Source: Citricoccus sp. K5
GTDB taxonomy: Bacteria; Actinomycetota; Actinomycetes; Actinomycetales; Micrococcaceae
Length of the DNA: 64,000 nucleotides
Direction of reading: 5' to 3'
Assembly (NCBI RefSeq): GCF_902506195.1
Contig: NZ_LR732817.1
Span: forward strand, 1,502,909-1,566,908
The translations under genes and the position numbers were made by a program. A model generated the notes under the pieces. That model saw only the letters and a list, made by a program, of their open reading frames with translations, made no database searches and was not told the DNA's origin. Each line of letters opens with the position of its first letter. Position 1 is the first letter of the stretch. Below are positions 32,820 to 42,788 of this stretch, piece after piece.

Positions 32820-33829
32820 GCGGTGGCCTTCCGGTCGGACGGTGCAGTCGGGGTGGACGGTTCAGGACTGTCGGAGGCGGAAAGCAGCAGATAGAGCACG
32901 GCCATCCGGACCGAGACGCCGTTAGCGACCTGTTCCAGGGCCGTGTTGCGCGCGGAGTCTGCGGCGGCAGCGGAGATCTCCAGGCCACGGTTCATGGGGC
33001 CGGGGTGCATGATGACCGCGTCCTCCACACCGTTGGCCTCCAGCATCCCGAGCCGCTCATCCGTCAGTCCCCAGGACCGGGTGTACTCGGCGGCCGAGGG
33101 GAAGAACGCGTCATGCATGCGCTCGGACTGGACGCGCAGCATCATCACGGCATCCGGTGCGCCCTTCAGAGCCTCATCGAGCGAGTACGTCACGGTGCAG
33201 GGCCAGCCCTCCACACCCACGGGTACCAAGGTCGGCGGGGCGGCCAGGGTCACCTCGGCCCCGAGCGTGGTCAGCAGCCACAGGTTGGAGCGGGCCACCC
33301 GGGAGTGCAGGATGTCCCCGACGATGACGACCCTCATCCCGGCCAGGTCCGTGCCGTGCGGCGCGGTGCCGCTCCGCAGCGCCAGCCGGCGGCGCAACGT
33401 GAAGGCATCCAAGAGGGCCTGCGTGGGGTGCTCGTGTGTCCCGTCCCCGGCGTTGACCACAGCGGACCGGATCCAGCCGGAGTCAGCGAGCTGGGCTGCC
33501 GCCCCGGAGGCCCAGTGGCGCATCACGATCGCGTCGGCGCCGATGGCCTCGAGAGTCTGGACGGTGTCCTTCAGGGACTCGCCCTTGGAGACGGAGGTGC
33601 CCTTGCCGGAGAAGTTGATGACGTCCGCACTCAGGCGCTTCGCCGCGGCCTCGAAGGAGATCCGGGTCCGGGTGGAGTCCTCGAGGAAGAGGTTGACGAC
33701 GGTGCGGCCGCGGAGGGCGGGAAGCTTCTTGACCTCGCGGCCGGAGACCGTGGCCATCTCCTCGGCGGTGTCGAGGATGCGCAGTGCGTCGGTGAGGGAG
33801 AGGTCCTGGGTGGACAGCAGGTGCTTCAC
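32816..33829 (-). CDS. pyrB: Aspartate carbamoyltransferase, catalytic subunit
   Basis: PyrB joins carbamoyl phosphate and aspartate. Family motifs are [12 protein letters not shown] (carbamoyl-phosphate loop), [35 protein letters not shown] and [12 protein letters not shown]. Length is 337 residues from GTG 33829; the last 25 residues ([19 protein letters not shown]) are an extra tail. No pyrI regulatory gene is present, as expected for Gram-positives. Confidence 0.97.
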   Translation of the reverse strand: MKHLLSTQDLSLTDALRILDTAEEMATVSGREVKKLPALRGRTVVNLFLEDSTRTRISFEAAAKRLSADVINFSGKGTSVSKGESLKDTVQTLEAIGADAIVMRHWASGAAAQLADSGWIRSAVVNAGDGTHEHPTQALLDAFTLRRRLALRSGTAPHGTDLAGMRVVIVGDILHSRVARSNLWLLTTLGAEVTLAAPPTLVPVGVEGWPCTVTYSLDEALKGAPDAVMMLRVQSERMHDAFFPSAAEYTRSWGLTDERLGMLEANGVEDAVIMHPGPMNRGLEISAAAADSARNTALEQVANGVSVRMAVLYLLLSASDSPEPSTPTAPSDRKATA

Positions 33830-34446
33830 CGAGCCTCACCCCGGGCGCTGGCCTCCGGGTGGTCGGTGATCGAGACGGCGTCCACGGTGACCTCGGCGGT
33901 GGCATCCGGCCCGTCGATCTCCACGAGGCGGACCTGGACGCGCTCGGCGGTGGACGTGGGCAGGTTCTTGCCCACGAAGTCGGCCCGGATCGGCAGTTCG
34001 CGGTGACCACGGTCCACGAGGACGGCGAGGCGGACGGCGGCCGGGCGGCCGAAGTCGTTGAGGGCGTCCAGGGCGGCACGGATGGTCCGCCCGGAATAGA
34101 GCACATCATCCACGAGCACCACGGTGGCGCCGTCGATTCCGGCGTCCGGCAGGCGGGTCGGCGCGGGGGTGCGGGAGGTGGAGCGGCGCAGGTCGTCCCG
34201 GTAGAGGGTGACGTCCAGTTCACCGGTCGAGGTCCCAGCGTCGAAGCCCGGTTCGATCCGGGCGAGCTTGCGGGCCAGACGCTCGGCCAAGGGGACACCG
34301 CGGCGGGGAATGCCCAGGATGACCAGGCCGGCCGGGCCACGGTTCGATTCGAGGATCTCGTGGGCGATCCGGGTCAGCGCCCGGTCGATATCCGCCGCGG
34401 AAAGGACATTCCGGACGGTGCGCACAGCGCGGCTCTCAGCCTGCAC
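33826..34446 (-). CDS. pyrR: PyrR bifunctional regulator / uracil phosphoribosyltransferase
   Basis: PyrR senses UMP/UTP and PRPP and binds pyr mRNA; it also has UPRT activity. The 206-residue protein has the PRPP loop [21 protein letters not shown] and the RNA-binding basic face near [13 protein letters not shown]. It starts at GTG 34446, with AGGAGG 6 nt upstream. A PyrR loop lies in its own leader, so it should repress its own operon. It is the first gene of pyrR-pyrB-pyrC-orf-carA-carB-pyrF. Confidence 0.97.
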   Translation of the reverse strand: MQAESRAVRTVRNVLSAADIDRALTRIAHEILESNRGPAGLVILGIPRRGVPLAERLARKLARIEPGFDAGTSTGELDVTLYRDDLRRSTSRTPAPTRLPDAGIDGATVVLVDDVLYSGRTIRAALDALNDFGRPAAVRLAVLVDRGHRELPIRADFVGKNLPTSTAERVQVRLVEIDGPDATAEVTVDAVSITDHPEASARGEAR

Positions 34447-34456
34447 ACATGCCTCC

Positions 34457-34478
34457 TTCCCCGCCTCACAGGACGGAA
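34457..34478 (-). promoter_or_regulatory. PyrR RNA-binding loop in the pyr operon leader
   Basis: Read on the minus strand, this element contains TCCTGTGAGGC, which matches the known PyrR binding consensus UCCNGNGAGGY. Flanking TTCCG and CGGGGAA can pair into the stem. The element ends next to the AGGAGG ribosome binding site of pyrR, so PyrR binding would block translation start. This is the arrangement described for mycobacterial PyrR, unlike the attenuator of Bacillus. Binding is inferred from the motif. Confidence 0.85.
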
Positions 34479-34568
34479 CTTAAAGGAAACGCAACCCTGG
34501 GTGGGGTGTGTTTGGTCCGGCGTCAACACTATCACCGCGGCAGGGTGACCTAGTGTCAGGATGGTTCC

Positions 34569-35858
34569 ATGACGCAGCCGGTGAACCTCCCCGCACCAGA
34601 CCCATCGTATTGGTCGCTCGGGTCCGGACCGGTGCCCCGTGCGGGCAACCCTGTGGACCATCCTGAGTCCACCGTCCCGTCGTCGGCGGCCTATCCCCCG
34701 GCGCACCTGATCGCACGGCGCAATCGCCGCTCCAACGCCTGGGGCATCGCCCTGCTCGTGACAGCCGCGGCCGTCGGCGCCCTGGTGGTCCTGTTCCTGG
34801 TCGGCGCCCTGGGCACCGAGACGCTCTTCGTGGTCGGGCTGCTGGCGCTGATCCCCCTCGGCATCGTGGTGGCCGCCCTCCTCTGGGTCGACCGGTGGGA
34901 TCCCGAGCCCCGCGGCTGGCTGGTCTTCGCCTTCCTGTGGGGCGCGGGGGTCTCCGTGTTCGGCACCCTCACGTTGGGCGAGGTGTTCATGGAGACCTTC
35001 AGCGGGCTGTCCTCACTGGACTCGGACACCTTCGGGGCGGTGGTGCAGGCCCCGGTGATCGAGGAGACCATGAAGGGCGCCGGCCTCGTGGTGATCTTCC
35101 TGGCGGCCCGCCGGCACTTCGACGGTCCCGTGGACGGGGTGGTCTACGCCGGCATGGTGGCGGCCGGCTTCGCGTTCACGGAGAACATCCTGTATTTCGG
35201 CACGGCCTACACCGAGGCCGGGTGGGGCACCGAGCTGGCGTTCACCTTCGTGCTGCGGGGGCTGTTCTCGCCCTTCGCCCACGTGCTGTTCACCGTGTGG
35301 ATCGGGTTCTTCCTGGGGGTGGCCGCGCACCGGCGGTTCACCAGGGGCCGGCTCGGCCGGGTCGGCTGGATCGGGTGGTTCCTGCTGGGGCTGGTCCCGG
35401 CCATGGCCGGGCACTTCCTGTGGAACGGCGGACTCGCCTTGATCTTCGACGACTTCTTCACGTTCTACCTGCTGTTGCAGGTCCCGCTGTTCATCGCGGC
35501 GGTCGCCGCGGTCGTGCTGTTGTTGCGGGCCGAGCGACGGCTGACCCAGCGCATGCTGGGTCGCTACGGAGAGGCGGGGTGGCTCTGGCCGGAGGAGATC
35601 GCCCTCTTCGGCACAGCCCCGGGACGGCGGCAGGGCCACCGGTGGGCCGGCGGACTCGGGGTCCGGAGCCAGCACCGTGCCTTCGAGCGGACCGCCTTGC
35701 GCCTGGCCGCCCTGCGGCACCGGATCGAGCGGGGTCACGATGTGCAGGCCAACAGCGCCGAAGAGCTCCGGCTGCTGCAGGACACGGTCCGTCAGCGGCA
35801 GGAGCTCTTCGGCGCGATTAGGCCCAGCGGCCCGGTCAGTCCAGCAGCGTCGGCTTGA
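34569..35858 (+). CDS. PrsW family intramembrane metalloprotease
   Basis: The 429-residue membrane protein has about eight hydrophobic segments and the PrsW signature: VIEETMKGAG (EExxK), the FAHVLFTVW histidine and AMAGHFLWNGG. In Bacillus, PrsW cuts an anti-sigma factor at the membrane; the target here is not known. The first 55 residues are Pro/Ser-rich and the last 90 form a soluble helical tail (RAERRLTQRML). Its 3' end overlaps nusB on the other strand by 23 nt. Confidence 0.9.
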   Translation: MTQPVNLPAPDPSYWSLGSGPVPRAGNPVDHPESTVPSSAAYPPAHLIARRNRRSNAWGIALLVTAAAVGALVVLFLVGALGTETLFVVGLLALIPLGIVVAALLWVDRWDPEPRGWLVFAFLWGAGVSVFGTLTLGEVFMETFSGLSSLDSDTFGAVVQAPVIEETMKGAGLVVIFLAARRHFDGPVDGVVYAGMVAAGFAFTENILYFGTAYTEAGWGTELAFTFVLRGLFSPFAHVLFTVWIGFFLGVAAHRRFTRGRLGRVGWIGWFLLGLVPAMAGHFLWNGGLALIFDDFFTFYLLLQVPLFIAAVAAVVLLLRAERRLTQRMLGRYGEAGWLWPEEIALFGTAPGRRQGHRWAGGLGVRSQHRAFERTALRLAALRHRIERGHDVQANSAEELRLLQDTVRQRQELFGAIRPSGPVSPAASA

Positions 35859-36246
35859 GTTGCTGGATCCGGCCCAGCAGGCCGTTGACATAGTCCGGGG
35901 AATCGTCCGTGGACAGTTCCTTGGCGATCGTGACCGCCTCGGCCACCGCCACACGGTCCGGCACCTCGTCGTTGAACAGCAGTTCCCAGGCACCGATCCG
36001 CAGGATGGCGCGGTCCACTGCCGGCATGCGGTCCAGGGTCCAGCCCTGGGCGTAGGAGGACAGGATCTCGTCGATCCGCTCCTGTTCGGCCACCACGCCC
36101 TGGATGATCTCCACGGTGTACGGGTTGATCACCTGTGCCGTGGATGCCCTGCGGGAGGTGATGCCCTCATCCGGAGTGGTCCCGCGCTGTTCGGCCTCGA
36201 AGAGGACCTCCAGCGCGCGCCTCCGGGCTTTGCCTCGTGCGCTCAC
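35836..36246 (-). CDS. nusB: Transcription antitermination factor NusB
   Basis: NusB (136 residues) binds boxA RNA together with S10 in antitermination of rRNA operons. The all-helical family pattern is present: SARGKARRRALEVLFEAEQR at the N-terminus, ILRIGAWELLFNDEVPDRV and VTIAKELSTDDSPDYVNGLL at the C-terminus. Start is GTG 36246, 18 nt after the efp stop, so efp-nusB are co-transcribed. Confidence 0.96.
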   Translation of the reverse strand: MSARGKARRRALEVLFEAEQRGTTPDEGITSRRASTAQVINPYTVEIIQGVVAEQERIDEILSSYAQGWTLDRMPAVDRAILRIGAWELLFNDEVPDRVAVAEAVTIAKELSTDDSPDYVNGLLGRIQQLKPTLLD

Positions 36247-36264
36247 AGTTCGTCAGTCGTCCCG

Positions 36265-36828
36265 TCAGTCGTTCACGCGGCCGAGGTAGTCACCCGAACG
36301 GGTGTCCACCTTGACCTTGGTGCCCTGGTCCACGAACAACGGGACCTGGATCTCGTAGCCGGTCTCGAGGGTCGCGGGCTTGGTGCCGGCGGAGGACCGG
36401 TCGCCCTGCAGGCCGGGCTCGGTGTAGGTGATCTCCAGGACTACCGACGGCGGCATGTCCAGGTACAGCGGGGTGCCCTCGTTCATGGCGATGGTGACCT
36501 TCTGGTTCTCCAGCATGAAGTTCGCGGCATCGCCCACGACAGCCGGGTTCACCGGGATCTGGTCGTAGGTGTCCGTGTCCATGAAGATGTAGTCCTCGCC
36601 GTCCTGGTACAGGTACTCGTAGTCCGAGCGGTCCACGGTGGCGGTCTCGATCTTGGCGCCGGCGTTGAAGGTCTTGTCCACCAGCTTGCCGGTGGTGATG
36701 TTCCGGATCTTGGTGCGGACGAACGCCCCGCCCTTGCCCGGCTTCACGTGCTGGAACTCGATGACGTTCCACAGGTGGCCGTCCATTTTCAGCACGGTGC
36801 CGTTCTTGATGTCGTTGCTGGTTGCCAC
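36265..36828 (-). CDS. efp: Elongation factor P
   Basis: EF-P relieves ribosome stalling at proline runs. From GTG 36828 it has 187 residues, the usual length (a TTG at 36834 would add two). The N-terminal KOW-like domain holds the loop [12 protein letters not shown], whose lysine tip sits at the peptidyl-transferase centre. The OB domains follow, ending near [15 protein letters not shown]. It lies after aroB, with a 134-nt gap that may hold its own promoter. Confidence 0.97.
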   Translation of the reverse strand: MATSNDIKNGTVLKMDGHLWNVIEFQHVKPGKGGAFVRTKIRNITTGKLVDKTFNAGAKIETATVDRSDYEYLYQDGEDYIFMDTDTYDQIPVNPAVVGDAANFMLENQKVTIAMNEGTPLYLDMPPSVVLEITYTEPGLQGDRSSAGTKPATLETGYEIQVPLFVDQGTKVKVDTRSGDYLGRVND

Positions 36829-36962
36829 TGTCAATCTCCGTCTGTCGGTAAGGGGCCAGTCGATGGCGTCGGCGGGTCTCGCTGGAAGTCCAGTCGACCA
36901 TTCTAGGTGATGAGGGTGGTACCCCGGATCAAGTCAGGGTTCGCCCGGAGATCACCTGGCGG

Positions 36963-38096
36963 TCACTCCGCTATCTCCTGGTAGGTCGCGAACAGCAGCG
37001 AGGCATCCGGGACGTCATAGGTCGTCGGCTTGCCCAGGCCGTCCAGGAGGACGAACCGCAGCTGGTCCCCGCGGTTCTTCTTGTCCCGGCGGATGCCGTC
37101 CAACAGGGTCTCCCAGCGGCCGGAGGAGTACGACGTCGGCAGACCGAGCGACTCGAGGATCGTGCGGTGGCGATCGGCGGTGGCATCGTCGAGGCGTCCG
37201 ACGGAGCGCGCCAGTTCGGCCGCGAACACCAGGCCGACGGACACGGCGGCGCCGTGGCGCCACTGGTAGCGCTCGGCCAGTTCGATGGCGTGCGCCAGGG
37301 TGTGGCCGTAGTTCAGCATCTCGCGTGCGCCGGCCTCCCGCAGGTCACTGGAGACCACCTGCGCCTTGACGGCGATCGAGCGCTCGATCAGTTCGCGCAG
37401 CTGGGCCGAGTGCGGGTTCTGGGCCTGTTCCGGGGAGGACTCGATGATGGTGAGGATCTCCGGGTCCGCGATGAAGCCGCACTTGACGACCTCCGCGAGT
37501 CCGGACACCAGCTCGTTCGGGGGCAGGGTCAGCAGTGTGTCCAGGTCCGCGAGCACTCCCGCGGGCGGGTGGAACGCACCCACCAGGTTCTTGCCCTCGG
37601 AGGTGTTGATGCCGGCCTTGCCGCCCACGGCGGCGTCCACCATGCCCAGGAGGGTGGTGGGGAAGTGCACCACGCGGACCCCGCGGAGCCAGGTGGCCGC
37701 CACGAAACCGGCGACGTCGGAGACGGAGCCGCCGCCCACGGACACCACGGCGTCCGAGCGGGTGAAGTCGTTCTGGCCCAGGACCTGCCAGCAGAACGCG
37801 GCCACCTGGATGTGCTTGCCCTCCTCGGCATCCGGGATCTCCGCGGTGAGGGCCTGGTAGCCGGCTGTCTCCAGATCGGCCTTGACCACGTCACCGGTGG
37901 CACGCAACGCCCGGGGGTGGATGACCAGGACGCGGCGGACCGTGGGCCCGAGCATGTCCGGCAGGCGTCCCAGCAGGCCCTTGCCCACCACGACGTCGTA
38001 GCCGCCGGTGCCCGCTGACCCCGATCCGCCGGCCACGGGGATGACGGTGGCATCGTCCGGGACGGTTTCGGTGGACGGGGTGTTCGGCTCAGTCAT
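36963..38096 (-). CDS. aroB: 3-dehydroquinate synthase
   Basis: AroB makes 3-dehydroquinate from DAHP using NAD and zinc. The 377-residue protein shows [40 protein letters not shown] and the metal ligand stretch [15 protein letters not shown] 38096 overlaps the aroK stop (ATGA); a longer frame upstream lacks family support. About 30 N-terminal residues before the fold are not conserved. Confidence 0.97.
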   Translation of the reverse strand: MTEPNTPSTETVPDDATVIPVAGGSGSAGTGGYDVVVGKGLLGRLPDMLGPTVRRVLVIHPRALRATGDVVKADLETAGYQALTAEIPDAEEGKHIQVAAFCWQVLGQNDFTRSDAVVSVGGGSVSDVAGFVAATWLRGVRVVHFPTTLLGMVDAAVGGKAGINTSEGKNLVGAFHPPAGVLADLDTLLTLPPNELVSGLAEVVKCGFIADPEILTIIESSPEQAQNPHSAQLRELIERSIAVKAQVVSSDLREAGAREMLNYGHTLAHAIELAERYQWRHGAAVSVGLVFAAELARSVGRLDDATADRHRTILESLGLPTSYSSGRWETLLDGIRRDKKNRGDQLRFVLLDGLGKPTTYDVPDASLLFATYQEIAE

Positions 38097-38674
38097 GGAT
38101 GGACAGCTCCTGTGGTCGGGGTGGTGGTCTCGGCCTGACGGACGAGGCGGATGATGTGGGTGGCCAGGTCTTCGGTGGAGCGGCCGGTGGTGTCCACCGT
38201 CCACTGCGATACCTCACGGTACAAGGCGTGGCGTTCGGCGAGGATGCGGCGCCAGGTGCGGCCGGGGTCCCCCGCGAGGACGGGCCGGCCGAGGCCGCCG
38301 TTGAGCCGGGCCAGAGCCGCATCCTCCGCCACCGTGAGGTAGACGACATGGGATCCATGCCGCAGCCGGTCGCGGGTCTGGGCGCTGAGCACCGCTCCCC
38401 CGCCCAGGGACAGCACGCAGGGTTCGGCGCGGGAGAGGACCTCGCCGATGACCTCCTCCTCGGCCTGGCGGAAGGCCGGTTCACCGTTGCGGGAGAAGTA
38501 GTCCGAGATGGCACCGTGCTGGGTCACGAAGAGGTCATCGGCGTCCAGGCGCTGCAGACCGAGCCTGCGGCCCAGGACGAGTCCGACGGTCGACTTGCCG
38601 GACCCCATGGGCCCCACGAGCACGATCCGCCGGCCAGGTGACCAACCAGGGCCGCCGCCGGTTGTGGAACTCAC
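38093..38674 (-). CDS. aroK: Shikimate kinase
   Basis: AroK phosphorylates shikimate. The P-loop is [12 protein letters not shown], substrate-binding residues are seen in [14 protein letters not shown] and FRQAEEEV, and [10 protein letters not shown] forms the second glycine loop. Length is 193 residues from GTG 38674, which overlaps the aroC stop. Confidence 0.96.
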   Translation of the reverse strand: MSSTTGGGPGWSPGRRIVLVGPMGSGKSTVGLVLGRRLGLQRLDADDLFVTQHGAISDYFSRNGEPAFRQAEEEVIGEVLSRAEPCVLSLGGGAVLSAQTRDRLRHGSHVVYLTVAEDAALARLNGGLGRPVLAGDPGRTWRRILAERHALYREVSQWTVDTTGRSTEDLATHIIRLVRQAETTTPTTGAVHP

Positions 38675-39915
38675 TGCAGCGGGTCACCCATGGGCGCCTC
38701 GGCCAGCTCGACCGGCGCGTCCTCATGCGAGACCGGCAGCGGTTCGAGCGAGGCCACGAAGGAGTCCAGGTTCCGCTTCGTCTCCGCCACGGAGTCTCCC
38801 CCGAACTTCTGCAGGACGGCCTGGGCGAGGACGAGGCAGACCATGGCCTCGGCCACGACGCCGGCCGCCGGCACGGCGCACACGTCCGAGCGCTGGTGGT
38901 GGGCCTTCGTGTCCTGGCCGGTGGCCGTGTCCACGGTGCGCAGGGCCTTGGGGACGGTGGCGATCGGCTTCATGCCCGCACGCACGCGGACCACTCCCCC
39001 GGTGCTCATGCCGCCCTCGATGCCGCCGGCCCGGTTGGACGTGCGGACCGGATACCCGTCGGGGCCGCGGACGATCTCGTCATGGGCGGCGGTGCCGCGG
39101 CGGGCGGCGGTGGTGAAGCCGTCACCGACCTCGACGCCCTTGATGGCCTGGATGCCCATGAGGGCGCCGGAGAGCAGCGAGTCCAGACGGCGGTCCCAGT
39201 GGACATGGCTGCCCAGCCCCACCGGCACGCCGTAGGCCAGGACCTCGACGACGCCGCCGAGGGTCTCGCCCTCCTTGTGGGCGGCATCGACCTCGGCGAC
39301 CATGGCGTCCGAGGTGGACTTATCGAAGCACCGCAGCGGATCCGCGTCCAGCGCGGTCACGTCATCCGGTGCGGGCAACTCAGCACCCTCCGGCACGGAC
39401 ACCGTGCCGACAGCCGTGGTGTGGGAGACGGTGCGGATGCCCAGTTCCGCCAGGAAGGAGGAGGCCACGGTGCCCAGGGCCACGCGCGCCGCGGTCTCGC
39501 GGGCGGAGGCGCGCTCCAGCAGGGGGCGGGCCTCATCGAAGCCGTACTTCTGCATGCCGGCCAGGTCGGCGTGGCCGGGACGGGGACGGGTGAGGGCGGC
39601 GTTGCGAGCCAGGCCGTCGAGTTCGTCCGCGTCCACGGGATCGGCCGACATGACCTTCTCCCACTTCGGCCATTCGGTGTTGGCGATCTCGATGGCGACC
39701 GGGGAGCCCAGGGTGGAACCGTGGCGGACCCCGCCGACGAGGGTGACCTGGTCCTGCTCGAACTTCATGCGGGCACCACGGCCATAGCCCAGGCGCCGGC
39801 GCGCCAGGGCGTCCTGCACCATAGAGGTGGTCAGGGGGATGCCCGCGGGCATCCCTTCAATGATTCCAACGAGTGCGGGCCCATGTGATTCGCCCGCTGT
39901 CAACCAGCGCACCAT
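38671..39915 (-). CDS. aroC: Chorismate synthase
   Basis: AroC makes chorismate from EPSP with reduced FMN. The 414-residue protein begins [17 protein letters not shown] and has the family signatures [11 protein letters not shown] and [14 protein letters not shown], then [17 protein letters not shown]. Start is ATG 39915, 51 nt after aroE. Confidence 0.98.
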   Translation of the reverse strand: MVRWLTAGESHGPALVGIIEGMPAGIPLTTSMVQDALARRRLGYGRGARMKFEQDQVTLVGGVRHGSTLGSPVAIEIANTEWPKWEKVMSADPVDADELDGLARNAALTRPRPGHADLAGMQKYGFDEARPLLERASARETAARVALGTVASSFLAELGIRTVSHTTAVGTVSVPEGAELPAPDDVTALDADPLRCFDKSTSDAMVAEVDAAHKEGETLGGVVEVLAYGVPVGLGSHVHWDRRLDSLLSGALMGIQAIKGVEVGDGFTTAARRGTAAHDEIVRGPDGYPVRTSNRAGGIEGGMSTGGVVRVRAGMKPIATVPKALRTVDTATGQDTKAHHQRSDVCAVPAAGVVAEAMVCLVLAQAVLQKFGGDSVAETKRNLDSFVASLEPLPVSHEDAPVELAEAPMGDPLQ

Positions 39916-39966
39916 GGATTCGATTCTCTCATGGTCCGCACGGGGTTCCGGACCGTATGACCGGGT

Positions 39967-40902
39967 TCAGCGCTCCGGAAGGTCGATGGCGGCGGCCATC
40001 GCGGCGATGACGGCGGGCCAGTCGGGTTCCGTCCCGGCCGGGCGGATGCGCTCCGTGAACAGGCGGACCTGCTCGACGGCCTGATACAGCAACATCTCCA
40101 GGCCGCTGACCACCTGGCCGCCCTGCTGCTGCCAGGCCATCGCCAGTTCGGACGGCCACGGGTCGTAGGCGGCGTCCAGCAGGGGGGGCAACGGTGCGGG
40201 CTCTGAGCTCCCCGCCGTGTCCGAGTTCTGCTCCCCTTTCTGCGCCCCCGCCAACGCGCCGGCCAGGGACCCGGCGGTCGGGTCCGCGGCGCGCGGGGGC
40301 AGCGTGGCGACGACGGCACGGAAACCGCCGGCCGCCGTCGGGAAGTCCTCCAGGAGGCGGACGCGGGGTGCCAGGCCGAAGCCGCGCGCGAGTTCGGCGT
40401 GCTCGGCGGCCTTGGCCGGGGTACGGACGAACAGGTCGACGCCGGCCAGCCCCAGCTTCTCCGCGGCGGCGATGGCTGCCGCGGCGGTCCCGCCACCACC
40501 GAGGATGCCCATCCGGCCGCCGGTCACCTCACGCTGGTAGCCCGCGAACACGAGCGACTCGACGATGCCCTCCACGTCCGTGTTGTAGGCCGTGGAGATC
40601 CCGTCCCCGTCCCAGACGACGGTGTTGAGGAACCCGAGCCGCTCGGCCCGCGGCGAGTAATGGTCCACCAGCGGCATCATCGCGGACTTCAGCGGCATGG
40701 TGACCGAGAATCCGAGCCAGTCGAAGCCCGCCCCTGGACTCCGGTCCAGGCCGGCCATGAAGGCGGGCAGCGCCTCCGGTGTCACGTCATGGGCGTCGTA
40801 GGCGACATCCAGGCCCAGGGCACGGTAGGCGGCCCGGTGCAGGGCCGGTGACTTCGAGTGCGAGATGGGATGGCCGAGGACTCCGGCGGACGGCCTAACC
40901 AC
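39967..40902 (-). CDS. aroE: Shikimate dehydrogenase-like protein
   Basis: AroE reduces 3-dehydroshikimate with NADPH. The 311-residue protein has GVLGHPISHSKSPALHRAAY (substrate loop), the catalytic lysine in VTMPLKSAMM, and the nucleotide site GILGGGGTAAAAI. GTG 40902 overlaps the mltG stop by 8 nt, so that start is preferred over the GTG or ATG further up inside mltG. The NADPH-contact arginine motif (NRT) is replaced by VRTPAKA. Confidence 0.93.
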   Translation of the reverse strand: MVRPSAGVLGHPISHSKSPALHRAAYRALGLDVAYDAHDVTPEALPAFMAGLDRSPGAGFDWLGFSVTMPLKSAMMPLVDHYSPRAERLGFLNTVVWDGDGISTAYNTDVEGIVESLVFAGYQREVTGGRMGILGGGGTAAAAIAAAEKLGLAGVDLFVRTPAKAAEHAELARGFGLAPRVRLLEDFPTAAGGFRAVVATLPPRAADPTAGSLAGALAGAQKGEQNSDTAGSSEPAPLPPLLDAAYDPWPSELAMAWQQQGGQVVSGLEMLLYQAVEQVRLFTERIRPAGTEPDWPAVIAAMAAAIDLPER

Positions 40903-42268
40903 AGATCTCCGCGTTGTCGGCGCAGTAGTCGCGGTATTCCTGCTGGTAGATGCGGTGTTGGGCATAGTCCTCTGCGAACTTCGTCTCGCCGGTCTCGATG
41001 TTGGTGGTCACCCAGTAGTAGTAGTCGTTGTCCTCCGGGTGCGCCGCCGCATCGAGTGCCTGGGTGGACGGGGCGCCGATGGGTCCGGGCGGCAGGCCGC
41101 GGTGGGCATAGGTGTTGTACTCATTCGAGGCATCCTGCTTGTCCTCCTCCGAGAACTGCAGCTGGCGCTGGCCGAGCCCATAGATCACCGTGGCATCGAT
41201 CTGCAGGTAGCCGCCGGTTTCCTCGTTGGACGGATCGAGGCGGTTCTCGATGATGCCGGCAACGATCGGGTAGTCATCCGTCAACGCCTCGGCCTCCAGG
41301 ATGGAGGCGATCGTCACGGCGCGGAACTGCTCGGACTCGTCCGTGATCCCCTGCTCCTCGAGCTCGGCCATGGTCGGCTCGATCATCATGGCGAAGATCT
41401 CGGCCGGCTCGGCGTCCACCGGGAAGCGGTACTCCCCCGGAGCCAGGTAGCCTTCCAGGCTGGGGGCCTCGGCGGGAAGCCCGAAGTCAGTGGGGTCCGC
41501 CGCAGCCGCCTCCAGGTCCTGGACGGAGATGCCCGTTGACTCACTGACGGCGCTCAAGGCCTCACCCAGGCGCATGCCGCGGTTCACAGCGACGTAGTGG
41601 ACCTGGCCCTCACCGTCACGCTGGAGGATGGCCGCGGCGTCCGCGGCCTTCATCTGCTTCCTCAGCGGATACTCGCCCGGCTGGATGGAGTTCTCCGACC
41701 GCGACTGGTTGACGGCCTCGATGAAGGCGGCGCTGCTGGCCACGATGTCCTCGTCCACAAGGCGGTTCCCGATGGCGATGGCACCCTCACCCTCGTTGAC
41801 GGAGAAGACCACCTCCGCACCGCCGGGGCCCGGGTAGTCCTCGGCGACCGGATCCGGCAGGATGGCCTTCAGTGCGAAGGACAAGCCCGCCACCAGCAGC
41901 ACGAACACGGCGAAGGCCGAGGTCAGAGCGATGTTGCGGCGGCGGCGCCGCTTCCGGCGCGCCACTTTCTTCGCCTGCTGTTCGGCGTCCGGGGAGCGGT
42001 CCCGGTTGATGGTGACGGTCTGGTACCCCTTGCGGCCGGCTGGGCGGACGATGACGGGGGTGCCGTCCGTGGTGATCCGCTCAGCAGGACCCTCAGCAGG
42101 CCCCTCGGCGGACTCGGCCTGCGGATACTCGCGGCGGTCCTCGTCCAGGCTGGCCTCGTGCTCTGAGCGGCGCGCCTCCTCGCGGCGGCGCAATTCTCGC
42201 CGGGTCAACGGGGACTGCGGGTTCCGGGAATCGTCAGGAGTCGGATCGTCAGGAGTCAGGTCAGCCAC
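40895..42268 (-). CDS. mltG: Endolytic peptidoglycan transglycosylase MltG
   Basis: MltG cuts nascent glycan strands at the membrane. The 457-residue protein has a charged cytoplasmic N-terminus (about 125 residues), one membrane helix (ALTSAFAVFVLLVAGLSFAL), a LysM-like YceG part and the catalytic region IASILEAEA, with the conserved glutamate. Later motifs are YNTYAHRGLPPGPIGAPS and the YYYWVTT end. It overlaps ruvX by 8 nt. Confidence 0.95.
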   Translation of the reverse strand: MADLTPDDPTPDDSRNPQSPLTRRELRRREEARRSEHEASLDEDRREYPQAESAEGPAEGPAERITTDGTPVIVRPAGRKGYQTVTINRDRSPDAEQQAKKVARRKRRRRRNIALTSAFAVFVLLVAGLSFALKAILPDPVAEDYPGPGGAEVVFSVNEGEGAIAIGNRLVDEDIVASSAAFIEAVNQSRSENSIQPGEYPLRKQMKAADAAAILQRDGEGQVHYVAVNRGMRLGEALSAVSESTGISVQDLEAAAADPTDFGLPAEAPSLEGYLAPGEYRFPVDAEPAEIFAMMIEPTMAELEEQGITDESEQFRAVTIASILEAEALTDDYPIVAGIIENRLDPSNEETGGYLQIDATVIYGLGQRQLQFSEEDKQDASNEYNTYAHRGLPPGPIGAPSTQALDAAAHPEDNDYYYWVTTNIETGETKFAEDYAQHRIYQQEYRDYCADNAEICG

Positions 42269-42788
42269 GTGTCCCGTCCTCTCCCTCTGGTCCTTCTGGC
42301 GCAGGAACTAGCACGGGGCGCCCGGCGTCCCGCTGGAGTGATTGTTGCATATTCAAGGCCTGCTCGAGTATCTGCACGGCCGCCACCTGGTCCACGACCT
42401 CGCGGTGGGTCCGGCTCCCCCGGCCGGCCTCATGCAGTTGCCGGTGGGCCGTGACGGTGCTGAGGCGTTCGTCCACGAGGTGCACCCGTGCCGGGCTTCC
42501 GGCGGCGAGCAGCTCCGCTGCCAGGTCCTGGGCATAGCGGTGGGCGTCCTCGGTGGATTCCGTGGACCGGCCCTGCATGTTCACCGGATACCCGACGTAG
42601 ACCACCACGGCCGCGCGTTCCAGGGCCTCCCGGACGATCAGCCGCCGGTCGAAACCCTTCTTGAGGTCCCGCCGGAGCGTCTTCACCGGGGTGGCCAGGA
42701 TGCCGTCCGGGTCCGAGGCGGCGAGGCCGACGCGGGCCTTGCCGACGTCGACTCCGAGCCGGACCCCGCGCTGCAGTGCGCCGCTCAC
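42261..42788 (-). CDS. ruvX: Holliday junction resolvase-like RuvX (YqgF)
   Basis: The 175-residue protein has the RNase H-like fold. Conserved acidic residues are in LGVDVGKARVGLAASDPDG and VHLVDERLSTVTA. In E. coli YqgF is needed for 16S rRNA 5' end processing; in others it has been proposed as a resolvase. Start GTG 42788 overlaps the alaS stop. The alaS-ruvX-mltG-aroE order is typical of Actinobacteria. Confidence 0.94.
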   Translation of the reverse strand: MSGALQRGVRLGVDVGKARVGLAASDPDGILATPVKTLRRDLKKGFDRRLIVREALERAAVVVYVGYPVNMQGRSTESTEDAHRYAQDLAAELLAAGSPARVHLVDERLSTVTAHRQLHEAGRGSRTHREVVDQVAAVQILEQALNMQQSLQRDAGRPVLVPAPEGPEGEDGTRG

